Under the pieces are notes generated by a model. That model had not been told where the DNA came from. It ran no database searches and saw only the letters and a list, made by a program, of their open reading frames with translations. A program made the position numbers and the translations under genes. Positions 26,020-36,132 of a stretch of DNA of 64,000 nt are shown one piece after another. Position 1 is the stretch's first letter. Every line of letters starts with the position of its first letter. The DNA is from Algibacter amylolyticus (GTDB lineage: Bacteria; Bacteroidota; Bacteroidia; Flavobacteriales; Flavobacteriaceae): NCBI RefSeq assembly GCF_014202225.1, contig NZ_JACHGE010000005.1:124001-188000 (forward strand). The letters are read 5' to 3'.

Positions 26020-27480
26020 TTAGTTATTACTATTTGCTTGTTTAGCATCTATCCATTGGTCAGTTCTAAAAGATGATACGGGTAAAAGATTCGTACCATA
26101 AAGGGTACCCATTACCCAATTTCGCCAAGCATATCTAACAGCCACTGGATTAGGTACTCTATCACTTTTGATAAACACATTTTTACGCTTTACTATTTTA
26201 GCGCTGGCTGGATAAAACACTTTATCAGAACCTGCTATTTCAAATCCTTCTAAGTCATTGTGAGCATACAATCCGTTGTCGGCATTTTTAAACTTCAATG
26301 TTATTCCACTACCTTTTATATCTAGAGATTCATAAATAGGAGCAGCATAATCTATTGTTTTGTAACCATAAGTTTGGTTTAAGGCATTAAACAATAACCT
26401 ATTGGCCACTTCTTTTTTCTTTGGTGGATGAATGCCATGTTTGTCTCCTATATCCATCGTAATAGCGATGCCCGAATTTGGAATTAAATCCAAACATTCT
26501 AATTGTGCTTCTCTAATAAAAGCACTATTGTCAACCGTTTGAAACACATCATTATTTCCATATAAGAATGGGGCAATCTGCACATAGTAGAATGGGAAAT
26601 CTCCTATTTCCCAACGTGCTCGCCAATCTTTTACCATGGCTGGAAAAAGTGTTTTATACTGCTCAGGTTCTTTACGATTAGCCTCGCCTTGATACCACAA
26701 TACACCTTTTACTGTATAGGGAATCAATGGATTTATCATTGAATTAAACAATGCAGTTGGAATACGCTGTGTCCTCTTTGTTATATCTACATCATCTAGG
26801 TTAACATTTTGATGTGAACTTAGCACGGCCTTACTCATCCAGGCTTGAACTGAACTATTACCCCAAGAAGTATGTATCATACCAACAGGACAATCTAAAA
26901 TTTCCTGAAGTTGCTCACCAAAGAAATAAGCTACAGCACTAAAATTTGAAACACTAAGCGGAGATGATTGTTGCCAGCCTGTAAACTTTTCAATAGTGTT
27001 TAACGGGGTTTTTGAGCCCACTTTATCAACTGTAAAGAGACGTAAATTGGCATTATTAGATTTTGCAGTTGCCATAACAGCACCAAATGTAGGTTGCCCT
27101 TCATAGCCTTTTATAGGCTGTTCCATATTAGATTGACCAGAGCACAACCAAACCTCTCCAAATAAGATATTTTCTAATATTATATCTGAATTTTCACTAT
27201 ATATTTTTATGGATTGAGATGCTTTACTGTTGGTTGTTTTAACCTCTATACGCCAACTACCCTCCTTGTCAGCTTGAACATTAATCTGCTCAACTAACCA
27301 AGAGGCATTGATAGTAACCTTCTCATTAGCATCTGCCCAGCCCCACAACACGATAGTTGTATTGCGCTGTAAAACCATATTTGAAGATACAATAGCCGGA
27401 AGTTTAACCTCTGCATGGATTGATTCTATAACTAGCAAGAATAAAACTCCAACTAAGGAAATTAATTTAATGCTTCTCAT
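26020..27480 (-). CDS. Sialate O-acetylesterase-like (SASA) carbohydrate esterase
   Basis: A signal peptide (to about Ala23) precedes a beta-sandwich and an SGNH esterase domain. The catalytic Ser is Ser117 in WLCSGQSNMEQP; the Asp/His pair is in DIGDKHGIHPPKK. GMIHTSWGNSSVQAWM is another block of the family. These enzymes remove acetyl groups from sugars; despite the name many in PULs act on other acetylated glycans. The length (486 aa) is typical. The gene stops 13 bp before the GH31 start, so the two are cotranslated or in one operon. Acetylated side chains on the target polysaccharide are therefore likely. Confidence 0.88.
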   Translation of the reverse strand: MRSIKLISLVGVLFLLVIESIHAEVKLPAIVSSNMVLQRNTTIVLWGWADANEKVTINASWLVEQINVQADKEGSWRIEVKTTNSKASQSIKIYSENSDIILENILFGEVWLCSGQSNMEQPIKGYEGQPTFGAVMATAKSNNANLRLFTVDKVGSKTPLNTIEKFTGWQQSSPLSVSNFSAVAYFFGEQLQEILDCPVGMIHTSWGNSSVQAWMSKAVLSSHQNVNLDDVDITKRTQRIPTALFNSMINPLIPYTVKGVLWYQGEANRKEPEQYKTLFPAMVKDWRARWEIGDFPFYYVQIAPFLYGNNDVFQTVDNSAFIREAQLECLDLIPNSGIAITMDIGDKHGIHPPKKKEVANRLLFNALNQTYGYKTIDYAAPIYESLDIKGSGITLKFKNADNGLYAHNDLEGFEIAGSDKVFYPASAKIVKRKNVFIKSDRVPNPVAVRYAWRNWVMGTLYGTNLLPVSSFRTDQWIDAKQANSNN

Positions 27481-27533
27481 TTTTTATTGATATTTTTTTT
27501 GTTTTTATTGATGACTTTCAAGAACTTCTATCT

Positions 27534-28007
27534 TTAAAATCCAGTTTCTAATCCCATATATTTATAATCTTTAAAATCTGCCGTTCCCTGCCCATATTTG
27601 AATAAACTTATATTGTAAGCATCGGCATCACGATTACTGTCTTTAAATTTTTCCCAATTAACTCCATCCTCTGAATACATTAAGGTAATATCCTTGCGAT
27701 AATTCACCATTTTTAGCCATACTTTCCCCGGTTTTGACAGTGTTTTTCTTTGGAAACGCTGACCACGTGATCTTGCTACTGCCCAGAACACAGATGCACC
27801 ATCGGTAGCAATGCCCCATTTCCCAAGATTAATTCCTGCAATTCCCTCTCCTTGTTTTATTTCTACTAAAACACTGGCTTCAAAACTTTGGTTTACTGCG
27901 CGTTGTGAAATGGTTGAAGCTTCATTGTATTCTACTTTTTTACTTCTAATTTGTAACCTTCCGTTTCCAAAATTTAATAGACTTTTATTAGTATTACTAA
28001 ACTCACA
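27534..28007 (-). pseudogene. Detached C-terminal part of the interrupted GH43 gene
   Basis: Directly after the TAA at 28010-28008 the same reading frame continues without another stop: CEFSNTNKSLLNFGNGRLQIR to MFWAVARSRGQRF and ending DYKYMGLETGF. It is the beta-sandwich that normally closes GH43 proteins of this type. The only start codon in it is internal (27791), so the piece is probably not translated by itself. It has no other lesion. Confidence 0.7.
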
Positions 28008-29123
28008 TTATATGCTAGGTTCATTACCATTGAAATTATCTGACAATGGCATGCCATGTGCTACCTTTTCGCCTTTAGGCATAGGAATTAAAGCGTGTAT
28101 TGGTAATTGATCTTTAATAACTGGCCAACCATCAGTGGTCCATTCTAATGGCATTATGAAAGTAGGTCTACCCATTTCTGTGTATCCTTTAACTCTGCCG
28201 TGAAAAATAGTATACCAACTTCCGTCGACAGCTTTAAAAACAGTCCCATGCCCTTGATGCCAAAAAGGCTCTTCATGAGAATAGGTATGCGTTAATGGGT
28301 TGTGTGGACTATTTTCCCAAGGTCCCAAGGGCTGTTTAGATCTAGCAACAATACTCATGTGAGCCGTTGCAGGACCTGCCGTTCCGCCTTGAGCAGAAAC
28401 CATATAATAATAGCCATCTTTGTAAAACAACTTTGGACTTTCTAAACATTTACATTCTACGATCCAAGACTCTGGAATATCCCAACCCGTATAATATTGT
28501 TTTAATTTTGAAACGGCTTTAGTGCCTTCATCATTTAATTCTACGGCAAAACCATGACCTAAATACAGGTATTTATCTCCTTCAGGAGTTTGGATAAATC
28601 CAGGATCAATACCATTGTAAAAACTATCTGGATTTGGAAATTCAATTATTTTATCTGTTTCGGGAGCTTCTATTTCCAAATTAATCGGGTCACTCCAAGC
28701 TCCAGTTATATCCTCTGCTGTTATCACAAAATTTCCCATAAAATTCTGTTTTTTTCCGGGGTAGATACCCACTGGCATATAGATGTGAAACTTGTTGTTG
28801 AAATATTGTAAATCTATCGCCCAAACGCGATCATAGCCCTCAGGTAAATGATGCCTTTTGATGGGCTCCCAATTCACTAAATCGAGGGAGTGCCATATCA
28901 ATATATTAGCCCCTTTACTGAACGCTACATAATAATCTTTGTCTACTCTAACAATACTTGGATCGCCATATTTTCCAGGAAAAATAGGATTCTTATAAAG
29001 TCCGTTTCCTTGATCAGGAATATGTTGATTTTCAGAAGCTACTTTAGAAACAAAAAAGTTCTGAGCTACTAAAACCAATGGAGAAACTCCAAGAATTATA
29101 AAAAGTAGTATCTGTTTTCTCAT
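28008..29123 (-). CDS. GH43 catalytic domain, gene cut short by an in-frame stop
   Basis: A 371-aa secreted protein (signal peptide to about Ala20) with the GH43 trio Asp54 (YGDPSIV), Asp173 (GIDPGF) and Glu228 (CLESPKL). It ends with LSDNFNGNEPSI and a TAA where the paralogue at 29152 continues into a C-terminal beta-sandwich. The 474 bp downstream keep the same frame with no other stop, giving a total of about 530 codons like the paralogue. The propeller domain is complete, so it may still fold, but losing the sandwich usually impairs these enzymes. A sequence error at one base would also explain it. Secreted arabinosidase/xylosidase/galactosidase-type function is possible. Confidence 0.8.
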   Translation of the reverse strand: MRKQILLFIILGVSPLVLVAQNFFVSKVASENQHIPDQGNGLYKNPIFPGKYGDPSIVRVDKDYYVAFSKGANILIWHSLDLVNWEPIKRHHLPEGYDRVWAIDLQYFNNKFHIYMPVGIYPGKKQNFMGNFVITAEDITGAWSDPINLEIEAPETDKIIEFPNPDSFYNGIDPGFIQTPEGDKYLYLGHGFAVELNDEGTKAVSKLKQYYTGWDIPESWIVECKCLESPKLFYKDGYYYMVSAQGGTAGPATAHMSIVARSKQPLGPWENSPHNPLTHTYSHEEPFWHQGHGTVFKAVDGSWYTIFHGRVKGYTEMGRPTFIMPLEWTTDGWPVIKDQLPIHALIPMPKGEKVAHGMPLSDNFNGNEPSI

Positions 29124-29151
29124 TTTTAGATTAGTTATTGAATTTATTAAA

Positions 29152-30717
29152 TTATGGCAATGGCTTCAATTCGAAATTTTGAATAAGCACTTCTCCATTT
29201 CCGCAGGCAAATATCCCTGGTCTTAATCCTTCCCATGGTCCTAAGGCATTTCGAGTTAATCCTGACGCTTCTCTGGTAGCGGTTACTTTAGTCCAGTCTT
29301 TACCATCAGCACTATAAAACATTCTGACCAAGTCATCTTCAAACTGCATTTTAATAAAAATGTGATTCCTATCAAATGGCGCCTTGAATCCGATGTTATG
29401 ACCATTTGGAAACCCCATATAAGTTTGAACCAAACCATCCTTTAGACCTAATGCTGCATAACCAACGCTTTTCTCATAATAAATAGTTGCACCTCCAATA
29501 ACGCCCTCAGGCACCGTCATTTCAACTATATATTCATAATCTGTATGGGTTACTGGCATAACCATTGGAACACATTCTTTTACACTTTCTCCATTTCCTT
29601 TCAGGTACATGCCACCGTCAGCAAATCGATATCTACCTTCGGCAGTTTGTGCAGGGAACCCCCATTTCAAATCCAACTCAGGTCCTTTGAAATCGTCAGT
29701 TAATTTAAAACCATGTGCTACTGCTTCTCCTTTAGGTTTTTTTAGGGGGCCAGCAAGATCAGTATTCTCGGGGATTTTGAACCAACCATCTTCTGTCCAT
29801 TCTATAGGTGCTAGATTAATTTGTCTACCAAGGTTTATACGATCCTTCAAATACGTATGATACATCATATACCAATCGCCGTCGGGTGTGTCAATTAGCC
29901 TTCCATTGCCCTGAGACCAAAATGGTTCGTCGGCACTAGAAGTGTGAAGAATAGGGTTATGTGGCGAGTTTTCCCAAGGGCCTTCCATAGATTTAGATCG
30001 GGCAGCTATAACCATATGACTTGTAGGTGGACCTGATGTTCCGCCTTGAGCAGCCGTTATGTAATAGTAACCATCTTTATAAAATGTATTCCAGCCTTCA
30101 AGACAATTACACTCAATGTCCCAATCACTAGGAATATCCCAGCCTTTATATTTACTTTCTGAAATATTCAGGTAACTTTTACCATCTTTTGTCAATTCCT
30201 TTATAATCCCAGTACCAAAACCTGCAATAGCCCAACGACGCCCATCTGGACCTGATCCAACGGTTACATCATGCCTCATTCCTTCCAATTTAGTAGGGAC
30301 ACTCCATGGTCCTAAAGGATTGGGAGCTGTTCTAACCGAAATACCATTTTCACTACCATTCCTATAATCCTGATAATAATAAAAAAGATCTCCGTATTTT
30401 GAAATGTCTCCACCACCACCTTTACCTGACCACATATTACCTATAGGTTCCCAATTAACCAAATCACGTGAATGCCACATAAGATGCCCTGGAGCCGCTG
30501 TATAATAATGTACGAGATAATAATCTTTATCTACACGCATTAGACCAACATCGGCAATATCACCAGCCATGATAATCGGGTTTCGGTAATATCCATTACC
30601 TTGATCTCCGGCTTTCTTTGAAATAACCTCTACGGATGAATCAGAAGGAATCGTAACTTTATTATTAGAACATCCAACAATGCCCAACATTGTAAGGATA
30701 AATAAAAGGTTTTTCAT
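29152..30717 (-). CDS. GH43 lipoprotein paralogue
   Basis: The start at 30717 gives MKNLLFILTMLGIVGCSNN, a lipoprotein leader with Cys16. The 521-aa chain is full length: propeller followed by a C-terminal beta-sandwich (from KLTDDFKGPEL). It is a clear relative of the interrupted GH43 at 28008 (shared YKGWDIP/YTGWDIP, EC-x-CLE, DGYYY-x-x-AAQGGT, GPWENSPHNP). The catalytic Asp-Pro is replaced: the first block reads ADVGLM (Asp56) and the second HDVTVG, though the Asp residues and the Glu in CLEGWN remain. It may have a shifted specificity or weaker activity. Located between the interrupted GH43 and an aldo/keto reductase in one unit. Confidence 0.85.
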   Translation of the reverse strand: MKNLLFILTMLGIVGCSNNKVTIPSDSSVEVISKKAGDQGNGYYRNPIIMAGDIADVGLMRVDKDYYLVHYYTAAPGHLMWHSRDLVNWEPIGNMWSGKGGGGDISKYGDLFYYYQDYRNGSENGISVRTAPNPLGPWSVPTKLEGMRHDVTVGSGPDGRRWAIAGFGTGIIKELTKDGKSYLNISESKYKGWDIPSDWDIECNCLEGWNTFYKDGYYYITAAQGGTSGPPTSHMVIAARSKSMEGPWENSPHNPILHTSSADEPFWSQGNGRLIDTPDGDWYMMYHTYLKDRINLGRQINLAPIEWTEDGWFKIPENTDLAGPLKKPKGEAVAHGFKLTDDFKGPELDLKWGFPAQTAEGRYRFADGGMYLKGNGESVKECVPMVMPVTHTDYEYIVEMTVPEGVIGGATIYYEKSVGYAALGLKDGLVQTYMGFPNGHNIGFKAPFDRNHIFIKMQFEDDLVRMFYSADGKDWTKVTATREASGLTRNALGPWEGLRPGIFACGNGEVLIQNFELKPLP

Positions 30718-30749
30718 GTTTTTGCAGTATATTCTATAGTTCATTTCTT

Positions 30750-31739
30750 TTAAGACTTTAAAATATTTTCGATTGCATCTAATTCGTCATTATTGAATTC
30801 AATATTGTTCAAGCACTTCATTGAATCTTTTAACTGTTCAGGTTTACTAGCTCCAATTAATACAGAAGTTATCCTTTCATCTTTTAACAACCAAGACAAT
30901 GCCATTTGTGCCAAGGTTTGATTTCTTTCAACAGCGATAACATTTAACGCTTTAATTTTATTTAGTAGTTCAGGAGTAATATGTTCTTCTCTCAAAAATT
31001 CACCTCTTGCAGCTCTGGAATCTGAAGGAATACCTTTTAAATATTTATTTGTAAGTAACCCTTGTGCCAAAGGAGAAAAAGGAATGCATCCAACACCCTT
31101 TTGTTCCAGTAAATTGAGTAAACCACCTTCTACCCACCTTTCAAACATTGAATATTTAGGCTGATGGATTAAACAAGGAGTCCCTAATTGTTTCAATATT
31201 GGTATTGACTGTGCTACTTGCTCAGCACTATAATTTGAGAGTCCAACATATAGTGCTTTCCCTTGACGAACAATCAAATCTAAAGCAGCCATCGTTTCTT
31301 CTAGAGGTGTTTCAGGATCAGGACGGTGATGGTAAAAAATATCTACATAGTCCAATTGCATTCGTTTTAAACTTTGCTCAAGACTTGCAAATAAATATTT
31401 TTTAGAACCCCAATCTCCATATGGCCCTTCCCACATGCTATAACCAGCTTTTGTAGAAATAATCAGTTCATCTCGGTAAGCTTTGAAATCTTCCTTTAAA
31501 ATTTTACCAAAATTTGCTTCTGCACTTCCCGGCGGTGGTCCATAATTATTTGCCAAATCAAAATGAGTAATTCCACTATCAAAAGCAAGATGTACTATTT
31601 TCTTATAATTATCGGCCACATCAACATCTCCAAAATTGTGCCATAAGCCTAACGAAAGCGCCGATAATTTAAGCCCACTATTACCACAACGGCGATAAAT
31701 CATTTCACTGTAACGATTTGATTTTGCTATATATGTCAT
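30750..31739 (-). CDS. Aldo/keto reductase (YghZ / L-glyceraldehyde 3-phosphate reductase type)
   Basis: A cytoplasmic 329-aa TIM-barrel oxidoreductase of the AKR14 kind: YRRCGNSGLKLSALSLGLWHNFG, ANNYGPPPGSAE with the catalytic Tyr, ISTKAGYSMW with the Lys, and FYHHRPDPETP with the His. It reduces an aldehyde or sugar with NADPH. In E. coli YghZ acts on small aldehydes; here the role in the PUL is unclear, perhaps handling a released or modified sugar. No signal peptide, unlike most neighbours. 5 bp longer spacing than usual separates it from the upstream sulfatase. The family call is secure. Confidence 0.9.
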   Translation of the reverse strand: MTYIAKSNRYSEMIYRRCGNSGLKLSALSLGLWHNFGDVDVADNYKKIVHLAFDSGITHFDLANNYGPPPGSAEANFGKILKEDFKAYRDELIISTKAGYSMWEGPYGDWGSKKYLFASLEQSLKRMQLDYVDIFYHHRPDPETPLEETMAALDLIVRQGKALYVGLSNYSAEQVAQSIPILKQLGTPCLIHQPKYSMFERWVEGGLLNLLEQKGVGCIPFSPLAQGLLTNKYLKGIPSDSRAARGEFLREEHITPELLNKIKALNVIAVERNQTLAQMALSWLLKDERITSVLIGASKPEQLKDSMKCLNNIEFNNDELDAIENILKS

Positions 31740-31809
31740 ATTTATATATCCTGTTTTTTTTGTTTATCTTAAAAAACTACTAATAACTTTTTTAGAAATT
31801 TAAAACAAA

Positions 31810-33237
31810 CTAATTCTTCAAAATTGGTAATTTGGCATTTGTGTCCTTTAGCCACTGCAAAAGCTTATTGTTTAAATCTGTTACTTTTCCAGGAAATTCT
31901 GTTGAAATATCTTTGGTTTCTCCTAAATCATCTTTTAGGTTGAACAGCTCAAATTCGTTTCCTTCATATCTTTTTATCAGTTTCCAATCGCCATCTCTTA
32001 TTATACTGTAAGGCACAATATCTTTACCTCTGTAGTGAGGGAAATGCCAATACAAAGGAATTTGAGAAAGTGCTTCGTTGTTTAAAAGTTTACTAATATC
32101 TCTACCATCTATAGTATGGTTTGGAAGAGGTGTGTTGGTAAGCGAACAAATAGTTGGTAAAAAATCTACGCTAGAAATTGGTAAATCTGTTAATGAACCT
32201 GGCTGTATTTTACCTTTCCAATACACAAACATAGGTTCACGAATGCCGCCTTCATAAGGATACCCTTTTCCTGAACGTAGTGGCTTATTACTTGTTGGTC
32301 CTAATAATCCACCATTATCAGAGAAAAATATAATAATTGTATTATCTAAAACATTTTCCTTTTTCAGTACATCTAATAATTTACCTACAGAATGATCTAC
32401 ACCTTCTACCATTGCAGCATATTTTGCGTTATCTTGATCATCTACTGCTGTTTTTGCTTCATACTTATCCACTAATTCTGGTTTTCCCATAATTGGTGTG
32501 TGAACTGCGTAGTAATTCATATTGATAAAAAACGGTTTGTCTTTATTATTCTGAATTACATTTGCTAACTCATCTGACAATCTATCTGTTAGATATTCTC
32601 CTTTTTTTCTGGCTTTCATCGTAGGAAAACCATCTACTCTTTTACTTGCATAAGGATCAAAATAACTTCCAGGTTGTCCAAAATCACAACCTGCAATATT
32701 TACATCAAAGCCTTGTTTTTCAGGATAGTACACATCAGAACCTAAATGCCATTTTCCTATATGACAGGTGAAATATCCTTCATCTTTTAAGACTTCTGCA
32801 ATAGTAACCTCGCTATTTTCCATCCAATATGGATTGGAAGGTGTTCTTAAAAGTCTACCTTCATTCTCTTCATATTCAGGAAGTGGCGTCATATCGCCTC
32901 CTTTTACTTGAAATTTAGCTTTAATCCAATCTGTTACACCAGTTCTTGCTGGATAACGACCTGTTAAAATAGAAGATCTTGTTGGTGAACAAATAGCCGC
33001 TGCAGCATAAGCATTGGTAAATTTTATACCTTCTGCTGCTAATGCATCAATATTTGGGGTTTCATAAAATTTGCTGCCCATGTAACCAACATCTTTATAA
33101 CCTAAATCATCTACCAGTAATAAAATAACATTGGGTTTTGTTTTTTCTATAGTTTTTTCTGCTGCCTTATGTTTACAAGACATAAAAGTCAAACTGACTA
33201 AAACAGCATATAGAGTTATGTTTTTGATTTTTTTCAT
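31810..33237 (-). CDS. Lipoprotein sulfatase (S1)
   Basis: A lipoprotein leader (SLTFMSC, Cys21) precedes KPNVILLLVDDLGYKDVG with Asp43-Asp44 and the motif C-S-P-T-R at 83-87. GRYPARTGVTDWIK, HIGKWHLGSD, FFINMNYYAVHTP and IIFFSDNGGL are classic arylsulfatase blocks. Close in style to the sulfatase at 44265 (both PARxxxTDWI), so they are probably paralogues of one subfamily. Desulfates a sugar in the periplasm or at the outer membrane after formylglycine formation. Substrate position unknown. Confidence 0.93.
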   Translation of the reverse strand: MKKIKNITLYAVLVSLTFMSCKHKAAEKTIEKTKPNVILLLVDDLGYKDVGYMGSKFYETPNIDALAAEGIKFTNAYAAAAICSPTRSSILTGRYPARTGVTDWIKAKFQVKGGDMTPLPEYEENEGRLLRTPSNPYWMENSEVTIAEVLKDEGYFTCHIGKWHLGSDVYYPEKQGFDVNIAGCDFGQPGSYFDPYASKRVDGFPTMKARKKGEYLTDRLSDELANVIQNNKDKPFFINMNYYAVHTPIMGKPELVDKYEAKTAVDDQDNAKYAAMVEGVDHSVGKLLDVLKKENVLDNTIIIFFSDNGGLLGPTSNKPLRSGKGYPYEGGIREPMFVYWKGKIQPGSLTDLPISSVDFLPTICSLTNTPLPNHTIDGRDISKLLNNEALSQIPLYWHFPHYRGKDIVPYSIIRDGDWKLIKRYEGNEFELFNLKDDLGETKDISTEFPGKVTDLNNKLLQWLKDTNAKLPILKN

Positions 33238-33279
33238 GTTTATTTTTTAAATAATTACTCTATTCAATTAAAAAAAGCA

Positions 33280-33945
33280 TCAATACTTTTTAATTTCAGT
33301 TTCCAGAAAATCTATTATTAATTTGCTAAGTGCTTCATAACCTTCTTTTGTATAGTGAACATCATCTGTTTTTTTTTTATATTTATTATGAATCGGTATG
33401 GACTTTTTATAAATATCATTCACTTCTACAGCATGTTTCTCCATAACTTTTTTAGCGGCATTATTGTATTTTATAACATCTTCCTCAAACCTTCCTGCCT
33501 CATTTTCTGGAACATATGTTGTTGTTACAAAAATTAATTTTACCTTGGTTTGTGCTTTTATAGTAGACACAATAGAATCCAAATTAGCAGCATAATCCTC
33601 CACACTATATGTTATGGTTCCATTAATTTTATCTCGTCTACCTTGGTTTTTTGAATTCAAATCTCGATAGCACAAATCCCATAGTCCCCAATTAAACTGA
33701 ATGATATCATAATCGTCTTTAGTTACCCAATCTTTAATATTAGCTAAGCCTTTGCCTGTATGTTGCGCATTTCCTTGATTATGAGACACTATGGCCTTAT
33801 CAGCCAAATGCTGTTTTACAAAGGGTGTATACCCAAGCGATATGGAATCTCCAATAATCAAAATCTTTGGTTGCTTAAATGAAAATGATGTCATAAAAAC
33901 AAACATTACAGCTGTTAAAATAAGTAGTACTTTAGTTTTTATCAT
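33280..33945 (-). CDS. Small SGNH/GDSL hydrolase
   Basis: I used ATG 33945, which gives a clean leader MIKTKVLLILTAVMFVFMTS; ATGs at 33960 and 33996 are also possible. The SGNH catalytic Ser is in ILIIGDSISLGYTP, the oxyanion-region Asn is in FNWGLWDLC and the Asp/His pair is in DDVHYTKEG. Such 220-aa enzymes are usually esterases removing acetyl or similar groups. It sits between a sulfatase and the raffinose-synthase-like GH36 with short gaps, and is probably in the periplasm. Exact ester unknown. Confidence 0.8.
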   Translation of the reverse strand: MIKTKVLLILTAVMFVFMTSFSFKQPKILIIGDSISLGYTPFVKQHLADKAIVSHNQGNAQHTGKGLANIKDWVTKDDYDIIQFNWGLWDLCYRDLNSKNQGRRDKINGTITYSVEDYAANLDSIVSTIKAQTKVKLIFVTTTYVPENEAGRFEEDVIKYNNAAKKVMEKHAVEVNDIYKKSIPIHNKYKKKTDDVHYTKEGYEALSKLIIDFLETEIKKY

Positions 33946-33998
33946 TTTATAAGGTTTCATTTGAAAATACATACAGGCAAAAGCCTTAGTTATCATAA

Positions 33999-36107
33999 TT
34001 ATCTTGATGTAATTTTATAAATCCCTGTTTTCTCCGTTTTTAAAATGATGCCTTCCCACAATCCATTAGAGAGCATTTTAAATTCAAAGTTTTTAGACAC
34101 CGGTTTTTTATCCTTACACCAAATAAGAATTGAGCCATCTTCTATTAATTTTATAGTAATTTCTTCCGCAGACACATCTATTAATTTATAAGTTTGTGCT
34201 GAAAGGTATTTATCAGGTCTTCCAATAACAGACCACCCTTTAGTTATCGGGCTTAATTGAAGTAGTTTATCTTCACGAGTTTCCAACTCAAAAGTATAAT
34301 CATCTACTAATTCTACAGCGTTTTTATTGAAACTATCATATAATAGGATACCTTCTTGTGGGATTTCCCATAATCCCTCATTAGGTTGTATCATAGATCC
34401 TGCAAATGGATAATCCTCTATAGAAACAGATCCTTTAAGTTTTACATCACGATTCAAGTTAACCGCAAGAATAGATGCTGTTTTGTTTTCTAACGGTGCT
34501 ATAACTTTAAATAATTCTTTGCCTGTAAACGGATCTATCATCATACTTTCTGGCAACGGAACACCTGGAGCCAAAGTGCCCACTATTTTACCATCATTAT
34601 AAATGATTGGTTTTAAGTGCGTATCATCAATATGCGTAGTTTCATCTGATAAATAAACAGGGCCTCCAGACAATGCTCTACACGTTGCCATTAAACGAGC
34701 CGTTTCTTTAAAACTGGTATGAAACATATCTTGATCTAACCAATAAAGATGACCTAACCAAAACGCATTGGTAAAGTTTTGAACCACCGTTAAATCTATT
34801 CTATCCATAGTGGTTTTATAATCAATACTACTGCGGATAAGACCACTAGCTTTATGATTAAAAACATTAAAGTTTTGCTGTGCAATACAATTGATTAAAT
34901 CCAAATCATGCTCTATAACATTATCTTCTAACGCCATATTGTTATAATGCACTCCACGGATGGCATTTTCACTCCCCTTGTTATAGCGATAATTATCAGA
35001 CTGAAAATCGACTTTAATGATATCAAAACCTGCATTTTTTGTATCTGAAGTCATAGCGTTATAAAAAGCTTCAGCAGATTCTGGATTTATTTTCGGCATG
35101 TAATGTGTGTCTCCTTTATACTCTACCTTTGTGATATGCTCACGCAAATCTTCCATGGTATGTTTTGGAGAGATCCCTTTCATATAACCTTGCATATTTC
35201 TCCAAATTCCCATCCACTTAATCTTTTCATCTTTTTGACTCGTGATAGGCTCCCATCCATTTGGAAATTTTTCTTTATCTACCCCAAAAGAAATCAATCG
35301 TTTATTTTCTTCATCTAAATACCCATCATCCACCAATACCCAACGGAACGGCAAATCACTTTTTTTAATATCGCTAATTGATTTTAGAATATTTTCTTCA
35401 TTAATATCCGTACGGAAATGTTCCCAAGAACACCAGCCTAAATATTTAAAAGGTTCTGCGTATTCTTTATCTGAACGCCAATTTACATGGCCTTTAACTC
35501 CCTCTGCATTCTTTGCTAGTTCCCAAGCATTTCGTGTCGCTTCATAAGGATTTTCAGATTCTGCATAAGCCAGAAGTGGTGCTTTTGTATGCTCTGTTTT
35601 TGTACCATAAGTCGCCATTCTTAAATGAATCGTATCATTATAAATAGCAAAGGTATTCCCGATAGAAGCTGTTACTATAGGTAAGATTACAAGATATTTT
35701 CCTGAGTTTTTTTTTAACATTAAAAATGCGCCTAGGTTCATGAAATCATCCCAACGTGGTGCTATTTTTTTGTAATTAGAAAGTTCTGAAACATTATCAA
35801 ACCAAAGTGGTTCCATTCTATTTCCAGAAGCTATACCTTCGCTAAACGGACGGTAGTATATCCCTTTATCAAAAGGCGTTAAATTTAACTTTATGTCAGA
35901 AATTATTCCGTCGGCATTAGGCTTAAGATCTTGTTCTTCAAGCATAATCAAACCTTCACTTTTAAAAGTGTTGACATCTATTATTTCAGGAATAGTATTT
36001 AACTTTTTCTTCCCTTCACTAGAGTTACAAGCCACAAGAAAAACACTTACAGACCCTAAAAGGATAAGAAAACTATTGTGCAATAATTTTATTCGATTCA
36101 TTTTCAT
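33999..36107 (-). CDS. Raffinose-synthase/SIP1-like GH36 lipoprotein
   Basis: A lipoprotein leader (VFLVACNSS, Cys about 27) precedes a 702-aa clan GH-D protein. KYLGWCSWEHFRTDI and PFRWVLVDDGYLD open the barrel, DIIKVDFQSDNYRY carries the predicted nucleophile Asp, and SSIDYKTTMDRIDL to FTNAFWLGHLYWLDQDMFHT contains the acid/base region; YLSDETTHID is near the end. It resembles plant-type raffinose synthase/alkaline alpha-galactosidase members of GH36. Being exported in a bacterium, it more likely hydrolyses alpha-galactosides than makes raffinose. It lies between an SGNH esterase and the PHP protein in one unit. Confidence 0.85.
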   Translation of the reverse strand: MKMNRIKLLHNSFLILLGSVSVFLVACNSSEGKKKLNTIPEIIDVNTFKSEGLIMLEEQDLKPNADGIISDIKLNLTPFDKGIYYRPFSEGIASGNRMEPLWFDNVSELSNYKKIAPRWDDFMNLGAFLMLKKNSGKYLVILPIVTASIGNTFAIYNDTIHLRMATYGTKTEHTKAPLLAYAESENPYEATRNAWELAKNAEGVKGHVNWRSDKEYAEPFKYLGWCSWEHFRTDINEENILKSISDIKKSDLPFRWVLVDDGYLDEENKRLISFGVDKEKFPNGWEPITSQKDEKIKWMGIWRNMQGYMKGISPKHTMEDLREHITKVEYKGDTHYMPKINPESAEAFYNAMTSDTKNAGFDIIKVDFQSDNYRYNKGSENAIRGVHYNNMALEDNVIEHDLDLINCIAQQNFNVFNHKASGLIRSSIDYKTTMDRIDLTVVQNFTNAFWLGHLYWLDQDMFHTSFKETARLMATCRALSGGPVYLSDETTHIDDTHLKPIIYNDGKIVGTLAPGVPLPESMMIDPFTGKELFKVIAPLENKTASILAVNLNRDVKLKGSVSIEDYPFAGSMIQPNEGLWEIPQEGILLYDSFNKNAVELVDDYTFELETREDKLLQLSPITKGWSVIGRPDKYLSAQTYKLIDVSAEEITIKLIEDGSILIWCKDKKPVSKNFEFKMLSNGLWEGIILKTEKTGIYKITSR

Positions 36108-36132
36108 ATTTATTAGTATTTATATATATTTA

